Part shown: in pieces, positions 24,962 through 34,127 of the stretch
Layout: each line of letters starts with the position of its first letter
Position numbering within the stretch: the stretch's first letter is position 1
Assembly (NCBI RefSeq): GCF_013167895.1
Contig: NZ_BLWC01000001.1
Coordinates: 1,736,001-1,800,000 of the forward strand
DNA: 64,000 nucleotides
DNA from: Streptomyces fulvorobeus
GTDB taxonomy: Bacteria > Actinomycetota > Actinomycetes > Streptomycetales > Streptomycetaceae
Direction of reading: 5' to 3'
Notes under the pieces: generated by a model
Told to the model about the DNA's origin: nothing
What the model saw: the letters and a program-made list of their open reading frames with translations, nothing else
The model's database searches: none
Translations under genes and position numbers: made by a program

Positions 24962-27436
24962 CTACTCCTTGACGTCCACGGACGCCGACAGCCGGATGTC
25001 GGTGACGGAACGGGCCGCCTGCACCTGGTAGGTGCCGGGAACCCGCTGCCAGCCGTAGGCGCTCTCGTCCCAGATCTCGTACGCCCGCCCGTCCAGCGGG
25101 ACCGTGACCTCGGCCGTCTCCCCCGGTGCCGCCTCGACGCGGGCGAAGCCGGCCAGCAGGCGGGCCGGGCGTCCCCCGGTCGTCTCCGGTGCCAGATAGA
25201 GCTGGACGGTCTCGGCGCCGTGGCGCGGGCCCGTGTTGCGCAGGCGGACGGTGGCCGACTCCGTGGTGGCGTGCAGGGACTCGTAGGCCCAGGTGGTGTA
25301 GCCGAGGCCGTGGCCGAAGGGGTAGGCGGGGGCCGTGCCGGCCCGCTCCCAGGCCCGGTAGCCGATGAAGACGCCTTCGTCGTAGTGGAGTTCGCCGCCG
25401 GTGGGGGCGGTGGCGGTGACCGGGGCGTCGGCGAGGGCGGCCGGCCAGGTGGTGGGGAGCCTGCCGCCCGGTTCGGCGCCGTCCACGCCGAGCAGGACGT
25501 CGGCGAGCGCGTGCCCCGCCTCCTGGCCCGGGAACCAGCTGAGCAGGACGGCGGCGACGTCGTCACGCCACGGGAGCTCGACCGGGGAGCCGGAGTTGAC
25601 GACGACGACGGTCCTCGGATTGACGGCGGCCACCGCCCGCACCAGGTCGTCCTGGTGGCCGGGGAGCGCCAGGTCCGTACGGTCGAACCCCTCGGACTCG
25701 ACGTGTTCGGTGGTGCCGACGACCACGACGGCGGTGTCGGCCGCGCGGGCCGCCTCGACGGCTTCGGCGATCAGTTCGGCGGGGTCGCGGCGCGGACCGA
25801 GGTGGACGAGCGAGAAGGAGACCCCGGGGATCGGTGCGTCGGCGCCGAGGGTGTCGGGTACCTGACGGAGGAAGACCTCGACGGGGACCCCCTCGGTGAG
25901 GACGACCCGGCCGCGCTCCACGGGGTTGCCCCAGAACGCCTCGCCCGGGTCGTCGGAGCCGGTGACCCGGTGCACCCCGTCGAACAGGGTCTCTCCGCCG
26001 ATCCTCAGGGTGAGGGCGCCGGTGCCCCGGGTGCCGAACAGGTGCTCGCCGCTCTCGCGCGGGACGAACGTGCCGGTCATCTCCACGCTGTGGAGCGTGT
26101 CGAGGGTGACGCCGTCCGGCACGTCGGCGCCCGCCCACTGCACGGAGCCGCTGCGCAGAGGGGCCGTGCCGAGGACGGCGCCGGACGGGTCGTAGCAGAC
26201 GGCCCCCAGCTCGAAGCCCTGCTCGGCGGGGGCGAGCCGGTCGTTCGGGTCGGCGCCCACCCGGTAGTCGACGACGCCCTCGGGGAGCGCGGCGGTGAGG
26301 CCGGCGAGCGGGGAGACGATGTGGGCGGGGAATACCTGGGCCGATCCGCCGCCCAGGACGCGGGCGTCGCGGGCCAGGGCGCCGATGAGCGCGACCGTGC
26401 CGGCCGCCTCGGGGGCGATGGGGAGCGTGTCGCCCTCGTTGCGCAGGAGGACGAAGGAGCGGCGGGCGATCTCGCGGGCCAGTGCCTCGCCGTCGATGCC
26501 CGCGGGGTGGTCGGCCGGGTCGACGACAGGCGGGGCGCCGGCGAGGACGCCGACGCGGGCGGCGAGCAGCAGGACGTTGCGTACGGCGCCGTCGACCACC
26601 GCTTCGTCGACCTGCCCGGCCCGGACCGCGGCGGCGAGCCCGTCCCCGTACACCGTCCTCGGTCCGGGCATCGCCACGTCGAGGCCGCCGGTGATGGCGC
26701 CGACGGTGGAGCGGGCGGCCAGCCAGTCGGAGACGACGAAGCCGTCGAAGCCCCACTCGCCGCGCAGCACCGCGTTCTGGAGGTAGTGGTGCTCGGTCAT
26801 GGTGCAGCCGTTGACCTGGTTGTAGGCGGCCATGATGCCCCAGGGGCGGGCGTTCCTGACGATCCGTTCGAACGGGGCGAGGTAGAGCTCACGCAGGGCG
26901 CGCGGGGCGACGATGTTGTCCACGGTGAAGCGGTCGGTCTCGGCGTCGTTGGCCACGAAGTGCTTGACGGTGGTGCCGACGCCGCCCTCCTGCACGCCGC
27001 GCACGTATCCGGTGCCGATCTCGCCGGTGAGGTAGGGGTCCTCGCTGTACGCCTCGAAGTGCCGGCCGCCGAGCGGGGACCTGTGCAGGTTCACGGTCGG
27101 GGCGAGGAGGACGTGGACGCCCTTGCGGCGGGCCTCCTGGGCGAGCAGCCGGCCGGCCCCGCGGGCGAGGTCCGGGTCCCAGGTCGCGGCGAGCGCGGTG
27201 GGCGACGGCAGGGCCACCGAGGGGTCGTCGGCGCTCCAGCGGACGCCTCGGACGCCGATCGGGCCGTCGGACATCACGAGCGACCGCAGCCCGACGGCGG
27301 GCAGCGCGGGCAGCGACCACATGTCCTGGCCGGCCAGGAGCCGCGCCTTGTCGTCGAGGCCGAGCGCGGCGAGCGCCGCTTCCACCGCGGCCGCGCGGAC
27401 CGCTTCGGGCGTGCTGGTTGTGGACGCGTCTGCCAC
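24962..27436 (-). CDS. Glycoside hydrolase family 3 beta-glucosidase with PA14 insert
   Basis: 824 residues from GTG 27436, preceded by GAGGAGG; no signal peptide, so intracellular. The GH3 barrel has SDGPIGVRG, NLHRSPLGGRHFEAYSEDPY, VKHFVANDAE and the nucleophile Asp in GFVVSDWLAA near residue 240. The C-terminal sandwich begins around residue 330 (RRSFVLLRNEGDTLPI) and is interrupted by a PA14-like carbohydrate-binding insert (~390-540; TGTFVPRESGEHLFGTRG). It is followed by TEHVESEGFDRTDLALPG and a fibronectin III-like end. Such enzymes hydrolyse beta-glucosides taken up by the cell. The divergent TetR gene is a likely regulator. Confidence 0.94.
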   Translation of the reverse strand: MADASTTSTPEAVRAAAVEAALAALGLDDKARLLAGQDMWSLPALPAVGLRSLVMSDGPIGVRGVRWSADDPSVALPSPTALAATWDPDLARGAGRLLAQEARRKGVHVLLAPTVNLHRSPLGGRHFEAYSEDPYLTGEIGTGYVRGVQEGGVGTTVKHFVANDAETDRFTVDNIVAPRALRELYLAPFERIVRNARPWGIMAAYNQVNGCTMTEHHYLQNAVLRGEWGFDGFVVSDWLAARSTVGAITGGLDVAMPGPRTVYGDGLAAAVRAGQVDEAVVDGAVRNVLLLAARVGVLAGAPPVVDPADHPAGIDGEALAREIARRSFVLLRNEGDTLPIAPEAAGTVALIGALARDARVLGGGSAQVFPAHIVSPLAGLTAALPEGVVDYRVGADPNDRLAPAEQGFELGAVCYDPSGAVLGTAPLRSGSVQWAGADVPDGVTLDTLHSVEMTGTFVPRESGEHLFGTRGTGALTLRIGGETLFDGVHRVTGSDDPGEAFWGNPVERGRVVLTEGVPVEVFLRQVPDTLGADAPIPGVSFSLVHLGPRRDPAELIAEAVEAARAADTAVVVVGTTEHVESEGFDRTDLALPGHQDDLVRAVAAVNPRTVVVVNSGSPVELPWRDDVAAVLLSWFPGQEAGHALADVLLGVDGAEPGGRLPTTWPAALADAPVTATAPTGGELHYDEGVFIGYRAWERAGTAPAYPFGHGLGYTTWAYESLHATTESATVRLRNTGPRHGAETVQLYLAPETTGGRPARLLAGFARVEAAPGETAEVTVPLDGRAYEIWDESAYGWQRVPGTYQVQAARSVTDIRLSASVDVKE

Positions 27437-27613
27437 GGCCGTACCTCCTCGTCGAGTTACTGCTCCATTGCGAAGGTCTCCATAGTGGCGTCGGTACGGG
27501 TAGGCCGGTAGTTTTGGTTACCGATCCGTTATCTGGCGAGGCCGCGTCGCCCCCTGGATGCCGTACGGTCCTGCTGACAGCGGACAGGGGCCGACGCAGG
27601 GAGGGGACCGGCG

Positions 27614-28216
27614 ATGGCACGGGCCAGGAGCGAGGAGCGGCGCACGGAGATCCTCCGCGCCACCCTCGAAGTCATCGCCGAGCGCGGCTACCGCGGGGCC
27701 ACGCTGGGCGCGGTGGCCGAGCGGGTGGGACTCAGCCAGCAGGGGCTCCTGCACTACTACCCGACCAAGGAGGCGCTGCTCGTCGCCGTCCTGGAGGACC
27801 GCGACCGGTGGGACACGGGTGGCGGCGGAAGCCGGGGCGAGGGCCCGTGGCCGCTGGAACTGCTGGGCTCGCTCGTGGAGTACAACGCCATGCGCCCCGC
27901 CATCGTCCAGACCTTCTCGGCCCTGCTCGGCGAGAGCGTGACGGAGGAGCATCCGGCACGGGAGTTCTTCAGCCTGCGCTACAGCCAGGTCCGCGCGGAC
28001 ATGGCCGCCTCACTCCGGGCGGAGCACGGCGAGGAGCTGCCGGGCGGGCTGACGCCGGAGCGGGCGGCCACGCTGATGGTGGCGGTGATGGACGGCTTGC
28101 AGTACCAGTGGCTCCTGGACCCCGGCACGGTCGACATGCCGGGGTCCTTCCGGGACTTCCTGCGGCTGCTGCGCGACCGGACGGGACCGGACGTCAGCGG
28201 GCCATCCCCAGGGTGA
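27614..28216 (+). CDS. TetR/AcrR family transcriptional regulator
   Basis: 200 residues from ATG 27614 with GGGAGGGG upstream. The N-terminal helix-turn-helix is typical (RRTEILRATLEVIAERGYRG, VAERVGLSQQGLLHYYPTKE), followed by a helical ligand domain (YSQVRADMAASLRAEHGEEL). It is divergent from the GH3 beta-glucosidase across 177 bases, so it plausibly represses that gene in response to a glucoside-derived ligand. Its 3' end overlaps the convergent LysE gene by 23 bases. Confidence 0.92.
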   Translation: MARARSEERRTEILRATLEVIAERGYRGATLGAVAERVGLSQQGLLHYYPTKEALLVAVLEDRDRWDTGGGGSRGEGPWPLELLGSLVEYNAMRPAIVQTFSALLGESVTEEHPAREFFSLRYSQVRADMAASLRAEHGEELPGGLTPERAATLMVAVMDGLQYQWLLDPGTVDMPGSFRDFLRLLRDRTGPDVSGPSPG

Positions 28217-28802
28217 CGCCGAGGCCGACGAGCACGGAGCCGATGGTCCGGTTGAGGACCTTCTGCCTGCGCAGCAGCACGGTCCGCAGATGCGAGTGCG
28301 AGAAGAAGACCGCCACCAGGCCGAACCAGCCGAGGTGCGCCACGGACATGAACAGGCCGTAGCCCGCTTGCTGCCAGAGCGCCGTCTGCGGGCCCACGAC
28401 CTGGGTGAAGGTCGCGACGACGAAGACCGTCGTCTTGGGGTTCAGCGCGTTGGTGAGGAACCCGGTGCGCAGCGCGCCGAACGGGCTGAGCCCGGACTTC
28501 GACGCCAGGTCCACGGAGAGGTCGTCGCGGGCGAGGAACGTGCGTACCCCGACGTAGACGAGGTAGGCCGCTCCCGCCAGCTTGAGCGCCGTGAACAGCG
28601 CGGTGGAGGACGCGATCAGGAGGCCGACGCCGAGCATCGTGTACGTGACGTGGACCAGGACACCCGCCGCGACCCCGGTGGCGGCCAGGAGGCCGGTGGC
28701 CCGCCCGTAGAGACAGCTGTTGCGTACGACCATCGCGAAGTCGGCGCCGGGACTGATCACCGCGAGCACGGTGATGACGGCGACGGCGAGTACCTCGGCC
28801 AT
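28194..28802 (-). CDS. LysE/RhtB family amino-acid exporter
   Basis: 202 residues with about six membrane helices. The LysE signature is clear at the start (AVISPGADFAMVVRNSCLYG), followed by ALKLAGAAYLVYVGVRTF, and FLTNALNPKTTVFVVATFTQ before the last helices. Family members export basic or neutral amino acids or homoserine lactones; the substrate cannot be told. The 3' end overlaps tetR; the EI24 gene lies upstream on the same strand with a 13-base gap. Confidence 0.93.
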   Translation of the reverse strand: MAEVLAVAVITVLAVISPGADFAMVVRNSCLYGRATGLLAATGVAAGVLVHVTYTMLGVGLLIASSTALFTALKLAGAAYLVYVGVRTFLARDDLSVDLASKSGLSPFGALRTGFLTNALNPKTTVFVVATFTQVVGPQTALWQQAGYGLFMSVAHLGWFGLVAVFFSHSHLRTVLLRRQKVLNRTIGSVLVGLGVTLGMAR

Positions 28803-28815
28803 CGGGACGGGGACC

Positions 28816-29607
28816 TCAGTTCTTCCGGAGGGTGTACGGGGTCCGGGCGGCGGCGCCGTCCTCGCCCCGGGGAGCGCCCACCAGATCGCGGACCAGCAGC
28901 GTGGCTCCCGCGACGGCGCCCGGCATCAGGAACACCGCGACGAACGGGACGAGGAAGGAGAGCGTGAGCGGGACGCCGAAGCCGAGGACCAGCAGGCGCC
29001 GCCCGCGCAGCAGGGTGAGCCGGTCGGCCAGGACCATGCCCCGGCGCTGGAGGGCGACCGAGGTCAGCTCCTGGGCGAGGAAGTAGCCCGAGAGACAGAA
29101 GCCGAGCGCGGGTACCACCGTCTGCCCGATGACCGGGACGAAACCGAGGGCGAACAGCAGCACCCCGTACAGCGCGACGCGCAGCAGGACACGGACCGAG
29201 TCGCGGGCGGAGATCCACAGTTCGCGCCAGAGCGGCAGCCCCGACCCGGGGACCTCACCACCCTCGCTGCGGTCGACCTCCTCGGAGAGCGACTCGTAGA
29301 ACGGCTGGCCGACCAGGAGCGTCACCGCGGTGAAGGTGATCACGGCGAGGAACAGGCCGAGGACGTAGACCAGCACGACGAGGGTGTTGCGCAGCAGGCC
29401 CAGCCAGGGCGAGGACCAGTCGTCGGCGAAGGGGGTCGCCCAGCCGACGAAGTCGTCGGCGCCGTGACCGAGTCCGATCAGCGCGCCCGCGTAGACCACC
29501 AGGGTGATCAGCCCGGGCAGCAGCCCGAAAGCCAGCCAGCGGCCGTGCCCGAAGGCCCAGCGCTGACCCTTCATCAGATAGCCGAAGCCCGCCCCGAGAT
29601 CGCTCAT
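28816..29607 (-). CDS. EI24 domain / CysZ-like integral membrane protein
   Basis: 263 residues from ATG 29607. It begins MSDLGAGFGYLMKGQRWAFG and has about five hydrophobic segments, with a conserved loop TLLVGQPFYESLSEEVDR and ALGFVPVIGQTVVPALGF. This is the EI24 family, which includes the sulfate channel CysZ; sulfate transport has not been shown for the actinobacterial members. There is no ribosome site, but TACGCT lies seven bases upstream of the ATG, so the mRNA is probably leaderless. Confidence 0.85.
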   Translation of the reverse strand: MSDLGAGFGYLMKGQRWAFGHGRWLAFGLLPGLITLVVYAGALIGLGHGADDFVGWATPFADDWSSPWLGLLRNTLVVLVYVLGLFLAVITFTAVTLLVGQPFYESLSEEVDRSEGGEVPGSGLPLWRELWISARDSVRVLLRVALYGVLLFALGFVPVIGQTVVPALGFCLSGYFLAQELTSVALQRRGMVLADRLTLLRGRRLLVLGFGVPLTLSFLVPFVAVFLMPGAVAGATLLVRDLVGAPRGEDGAAARTPYTLRKN

Positions 29608-29614
29608 GCGGGTC

Positions 29615-29620
29615 AGCGTA
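29615..29620 (-). promoter_or_regulatory. Leaderless -10 element (TACGCT) of the EI24 gene
   Basis: On the minus strand, TACGCT is followed by seven bases (GACCCGC) and then ATG 29607. Confidence 0.5.
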
Positions 29621-29672
29621 CTTGTGCGAACCATTGACACGTGCCCTGGCCCGTCATTACGGTCACGCCAGC

Positions 29673-29693
29673 ATTTCGAACGAGTGACGAAAT
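29673..29693. promoter_or_regulatory. Inverted repeat, candidate operator of the sugar-acid operon
   Basis: ATTTCG and CGAAAT are perfect complements around nine bases, 26 bases before the start of the dehydratase gene. It is more AT-rich than its surroundings and resembles dyads bound by IclR, GntR or LacI sugar regulators; no regulator gene is adjacent. Confidence 0.5.
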
Positions 29694-29718
29694 ATCGAAC
29701 AACGGAGAGGCGTCTTCC

Positions 29719-30872
29719 GTGCGTATCACCGGAATCAGCACGCATGTCGTCGGCACACCATGGCGCAACCTCACCTATGTCCAGGTCCACACCGACGAGG
29801 GCCTCACCGGCGTCGGGGAGACCCGGATGCTCGGACGTACGGACGCGCTGGTCGGATACCTGCACGAGGCGGCGGCGAACCACGTCACCGGCTCCGACCC
29901 GTTCGCGGTGGAGGACCTCGTACGCCGCATGAAGTACGGCGACTACGGGCGGGCCGGGGAGATCGTCATGTCCGGCATCGCGGTCGTCGAGATGGCCTGC
30001 TGGGACATCAAGGGCAAGGCGCTGGGCGTCCCCGTCTGGCAGCTGCTCGGCGGGAAGGTCACCGACCGGGTCAAGGCGTACGCGAACGGCTGGTACACCA
30101 CCGAGCGGACACCGCAGGCGTACCACGAGGCCGCTCGGGCGGTCGTCGAGCGCGGCTACCGCGCGCTGAAGATCGACCCGTTCGGCACCGGCCACTTCGA
30201 GCTCGGCCAGGAGGAGACCCGGTACGCGGTGTCCCTCATCGAGGCCGTGCGGGACGCCATCGGCCCGGACACCGAGCTGATGCTGGAGATGCACGGCCGG
30301 TTCAGCCCGTCGACCGCCGTGCGGATCGCCCACGAGATGGCGCCGTTCCGGCCCGCGTGGCTGGAGGAGCCGGTGCCGCCGGAGAACCTCAAGGCGCTGA
30401 GCAAGGTCGCCGACAAGGTCGATCTGCCGATCGCCACCGGCGAGCGCATCCACGACCGGATCGAGTTCCGTGAGCTCTTCGAGTCGCAGGCCGCCGACAT
30501 CATCCAGCCGGACCTCGGCCACATCGGCGGCATCCTGGAGGCCCGCAAGCTCGCCGCGACCGCCGAGACCCACTACACGCTGGTCGCCCCGCACAACGTG
30601 GGCGGCTCCGTACTGACCGCGGCCAGCCTCCAGCTGGCGGGCTGCACACCCAACTTCAAGATCCTGGAACACTTCAACGACTTCGCGGACGCCGACATCA
30701 AGAAGGTCGTGAAGGGCGCCCCGCAGGTCGATCCCGCCACCGGCTGCTTCGAGCTGTCGCACGCCCCCGGGCTCGGGGTGGAGCTCGACGTGGACGCCGC
30801 CGCCGAGTTCCCCAGCAGCAGGCCCGCTTCGACCTGTGGGCCGAGGGCTGGGAGAAGAGGCAGCCCAAGTGA
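29719..30872 (+). CDS. Enolase-superfamily sugar-acid dehydratase (galactonate dehydratase-like), with one apparent frameshift near its 3' end
   Basis: GTG 29719 follows GGAGAGG. Mandelate-racemase subgroup features: GVGETRMLGRTDAL in the capping domain, ALKIDPFGTGHFELG with the first base region, the metal ligands Glu/Asp in LMLEMHGRFSP, WLEEPVPPEN and GERIHDRIEFR, and VAPHNVGGSVLTA at the end of the barrel. The frame stays open past 30811, but the expected C-terminus (QQQARFDLWAEGWEKRQPK) lies one frame back and ends at TGA 30872, which overlaps the next GTG. One C missing in TTCCCC at 30809-30813 explains it. It probably dehydrates a hexonate; the exact sugar acid is uncertain. Confidence 0.85.
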
Positions 30873-31888
30873 GTGCCCTCTCCCGCTCACTGGTCGTCGA
30901 CCGGCCGGGGCAGCACCGGCTCACCACGGGGCCCCCGCCCGAGCCGGGGCCGGGCGAGGTCAGGGTGCGGGTCGCCGCGGCCGGGATCTGCATGAGCGAC
31001 CGCGAGCTCCTCGACGGCCGGCGCGACGCCGCCTACGTCCGCTATCCGGTGGTGCCCGGCCACGAGTGGTCCGGCACCGTCGACGCGGTGGGCCCGGGCG
31101 TCGACCCGGCGCTGACCGGCCGGCGGACGGTGGCGGAGGGGTTCCGGGCCTGCGGGCGGTGCGAGCGGTGCCGCTGCGGGGAGACCTCGCTGTGCACGGC
31201 CGGATACGACGAGACGGGCTTCACCCGGCCCGGCGCCTTCGCCGACCACGTCGTGGTCCCGGCGCGGCTGCTGCACCTGCTGGCCGACGACGCCGATCTG
31301 CGGGCCGCCGCCCTGCTGGAGCCGGCCGCCGTGGTCGCCGCGGCGGTACGGGCCGGGGCGCCCGAGCCGGGTGAGCGCGTCGCGGTGGTGGGCGCGGGCA
31401 CCCTGGGGCTGCTCGCCGTGCAGCTGCTGGCCGCCGTGTCCCCCGGCGAGCTCACCGTGATCGACCCGCGGCAGGACCGGGCCGCCCTGGCGCTGGATTT
31501 CGGGGCGGGTGACTCGCGTACCCCGGAGCGGGCGGGGGAGGTGCGGGGCCGCTACGACCTGGTCGTGGAGACCGCGGGCGCGCCGACCACCGCCGCCGAC
31601 GCCTGTCTGCTGGCCCGGCGCGGCGGGCGCGTGCTGCTCACCGGAATGTTCGCACCGGGGGCGGTGGGGATCGACCCGGTGCATCTGTCGCTGAGCCAGC
31701 TGACGGTGCGCAGCGTGTTCGGGGCGCCGTCGGCGGCCTGGTCCTACGCGGTGCGGGCGTTCACCGCCGGGCTCCTGGACCCGGCGCCGCTGATCACCCA
31801 CGAGTTCCCGCTGGAGCGGTTCGCGCAGGCCGTGGCGCTCGTCGGCGCCGGGGACCCGGCGACCGGCAAGGTGCTGCTGCGTCCGTGA
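30869..31888 (+). CDS. Zinc-dependent medium-chain alcohol dehydrogenase (sugar or sugar-acid dehydrogenase)
   Basis: 339 residues; GTG 30869 overlaps the preceding stop by four bases. The MDR pattern is present: AGICMSDRELLDG with the catalytic zinc Cys, PVVPGHEWSGTVDAVG with the zinc His/Glu, the structural-zinc cysteines in FRACGRCERCRCGETSLC, a Rossmann fold VAVVGAGTLGLLAVQLL, and IDPRQDR setting coenzyme choice. It would oxidise a hydroxyl of a sugar, polyol or sugar acid, feeding or following the dehydratase. Coupled translation puts it in the same operon. Confidence 0.9.
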   Translation: MSALSRSLVVDRPGQHRLTTGPPPEPGPGEVRVRVAAAGICMSDRELLDGRRDAAYVRYPVVPGHEWSGTVDAVGPGVDPALTGRRTVAEGFRACGRCERCRCGETSLCTAGYDETGFTRPGAFADHVVVPARLLHLLADDADLRAAALLEPAAVVAAAVRAGAPEPGERVAVVGAGTLGLLAVQLLAAVSPGELTVIDPRQDRAALALDFGAGDSRTPERAGEVRGRYDLVVETAGAPTTAADACLLARRGGRVLLTGMFAPGAVGIDPVHLSLSQLTVRSVFGAPSAAWSYAVRAFTAGLLDPAPLITHEFPLERFAQAVALVGAGDPATGKVLLRP

Positions 31889-32006
31889 CGGCTCCGCCCT
31901 GATCCGTACGCCGGTACGGAAGTGGCCGACGACCCCGTACCGGCGTACGTCCCACCGACACCCTGCTCCGGCCGAACACCGGAACACCGAACACGAAGGA
32001 CCAGCC

Positions 32007-33008
32007 GTGAACGACGCCACAGCTTCTCCCCCCGGCCCGCGCCGCCCCGGCGACTTCGCGCTCACCGCGCTCGGGCTCGGCGCCGCGGCCCTGTCCCCCG
32101 CCGACGCCTCGCCCCACACCTTCCCCGACGGAGGCGGCTGGCGTACCGAGATCCCGTCCGTGGAGAGCCCGGAGGCCCTCTCGGTCGTCCTGAAGGAGTC
32201 CGCCGAGCTCGACGTGCCCGTCCACCGGATCAGCCAGGGCAGCGGCATCTGGATGCTGACCGACGCCGAGATCACCGAGATGGTGGCGGGCTGCGAGGAA
32301 CGCGGCATCGAGCTCTGCCTGTTCACCGGACCGCGCGGCACCTGGGACACCGGCGCCTCCACGCGTACGGACTCCGGCGGCGCGGGCCTGCGGGCCCGGG
32401 GGCACGACGCCCTGGCCGGGTGCGTCGAGGATGCCGTGAGAGCGACGGAGCTGGGCGTGAAGTGCCTGCTCATCGCGGACGAGGGGGTCCTGTGGACCCT
32501 GCACCGCATGCGGAGCGAGGGACTGCTGCCCGCCGCCACCACGCTCAAGGTGTCCGCACTCATCGGCGCGGTGAACCCCGCCGCCGTGCAGGTCCAGGAG
32601 CGGCTCGGCGCCGACTCCGTCAACGTGCCCTCCGATCTGACGCTCGCCCACTTCACGGAGATCCGGCGCGCCAGCCGCGTACCCCTCGACCTGTACGTGG
32701 AGGCACCGGACGACCTCGGCGGATACGTCCGGATGTACGAGGCGGCCGAGCTGATCCGGCGGGGCGCGCCGCTCTATCTGAAGTTCGGGCTCAGCAGGTC
32801 GCCCGGTATCTATCCGTACGGCAGGCACTTGCGCGACCTGGCGCTCGCCACCGCGCGGGAGCGGGTCCGCCGCGGCCGGCTCGTACTCGACCTGCTCGCC
32901 CGGCACGGGGCCGGCGGCGGCATGTCACCGCCGGGCTCGCGACTGCCGGGCGAACTGCACCGCTTCCCCACCAGCCCGGAACCGTCCGGAACCGTCCGGA
33001 ACCACTGA
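32007..33008 (+). CDS. Uncharacterised barrel-like protein of the sugar-acid operon (weak resemblance to U32-type peptidases)
   Basis: 333 residues from ATG or GTG at 32007. I do not recognise the family firmly. After a polar start, strands and helices alternate in a TIM-barrel-like way: [114 protein letters not shown] and [17 protein letters not shown]. Scattered acidic residues near strand ends suggest an enzyme. It lies between the dehydrogenase and the sugar-binding protein, so a role in the same sugar-acid pathway is likely. No signal peptide is seen. Confidence 0.7.
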   Translation: MNDATASPPGPRRPGDFALTALGLGAAALSPADASPHTFPDGGGWRTEIPSVESPEALSVVLKESAELDVPVHRISQGSGIWMLTDAEITEMVAGCEERGIELCLFTGPRGTWDTGASTRTDSGGAGLRARGHDALAGCVEDAVRATELGVKCLLIADEGVLWTLHRMRSEGLLPAATTLKVSALIGAVNPAAVQVQERLGADSVNVPSDLTLAHFTEIRRASRVPLDLYVEAPDDLGGYVRMYEAAELIRRGAPLYLKFGLSRSPGIYPYGRHLRDLALATARERVRRGRLVLDLLARHGAGGGMSPPGSRLPGELHRFPTSPEPSGTVRNH

Positions 33009-33023
33009 GAGGCGCTGATCACG

Positions 33024-34127
33024 ATGCGAATACGCGGAGCCGCCGTAGCCGCGACCGCCGTCACCCTGGGGCTCGTCCTGTCCGCCTGCGGCCAGGAGGC
33101 CAGGGGTGGCAGCCGCTACCGGGCCGACGAGGCCAAGGGCGGGACCATCGGCCTCGCGATGCCGACCAAGTCGTCGGAACGCTGGATAGCCGACGGCCGG
33201 AACATGGCCGCCCAGTTCAAGAAGGCGGGTTACCGGACCGACCTCCAGTACGGCGACGACAAGGTCGAGAACCAGGTCGCCCAGTTGGAGAACATGATCA
33301 CCAAGGGGCACCGGCTGCTCGTCGTCGGCGCCATCGACGGGTCAGCGCTCTCCGACGTCCTGGAGAAGGCGCACGACGCGGGCATCCCCGTCATCTCCTA
33401 CGACCGCCTCATCACGGGCACGGAGCACATCGACTACTACGCCTCCTTCGACAACGAGAAGGTCGGCGAGCTCCAGGGGCAGTACATCCTGGACCGGCTG
33501 GGGCTGAAGGAGCCGGCGAAGGACTCCGGCGAGACGTTCGACATCGAGCTGTTCGCCGGGTCGCCCGACGACAACAACACCAAGTACTTCTGGAACGGCG
33601 CCATGAAGGTGCTCACCCCGTACCTGGAGTCGGGGCAGCTCGTGGTCCGCAGCAAGCAGACCGAGCTCAACCAGGCCACCACGCTGCGCTGGGACGGCGG
33701 CACCGCGCAGAAGCGGATGGACGACCTGATCAGCAAGAGCTACGGCACCGAGAAGGTCGACGCGGTCCTCTCCCCGTACGACGGCATCTCGATCGGCATC
33801 ATCTCGGCCCTGAAGAGCGCCGGTTACGGCGGCGGCGAGCTCCCGGTGGTCACCGGGCAGGACGCCGAGCTCGCCTCCGTCAAGTCGATCATCGCGGGCG
33901 AGCAGACACAGACCGTCTTCAAGGACACCCGCAAGCTCGCCAGGCAGGCCGTGCAGATGGGCGACGCGGTCCTCACCGGGAAGAAGCCCGAGGTCAACAA
34001 CGTGAGCGACTACCACAACGGCGTGAAGACCGTGCCGTCGTACCTGCTGAAGCCCGTCTCCGTCGACAGGTCGAACACCCAGCTGCTCGTCGCCGAGGGG
34101 TACTTCAGCGCGGGACAGCTCAAGTGA
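33024..34127 (+). CDS. Sugar ABC transporter substrate-binding lipoprotein (ChvE-like)
   Basis: 367 residues from ATG 33024. The signal peptide ends in the lipobox LSAC, so the protein is anchored outside the membrane. A type I periplasmic-binding fold: [81 protein letters not shown] and [20 protein letters not shown]. The ChvE/XylF branch binds monosaccharides such as galactose, arabinose, xylose or glucose. Its stop overlaps the ATPase start, with the permease next. Confidence 0.93.
   Translation: MRIRGAAVAATAVTLGLVLSACGQEARGGSRYRADEAKGGTIGLAMPTKSSERWIADGRNMAAQFKKAGYRTDLQYGDDKVENQVAQLENMITKGHRLLVVGAIDGSALSDVLEKAHDAGIPVISYDRLITGTEHIDYYASFDNEKVGELQGQYILDRLGLKEPAKDSGETFDIELFAGSPDDNNTKYFWNGAMKVLTPYLESGQLVVRSKQTELNQATTLRWDGGTAQKRMDDLISKSYGTEKVDAVLSPYDGISIGIISALKSAGYGGGELPVVTGQDAELASVKSIIAGEQTQTVFKDTRKLARQAVQMGDAVLTGKKPEVNNVSDYHNGVKTVPSYLLKPVSVDRSNTQLLVAEGYFSAGQLK

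Noticed and set aside
29719..31374. Dehydratase reading through into a longer fused protein
   Set aside because: After 30813 this frame loses protein character, while the next frame back supplies the expected C-terminus and a stop overlapping the next start.
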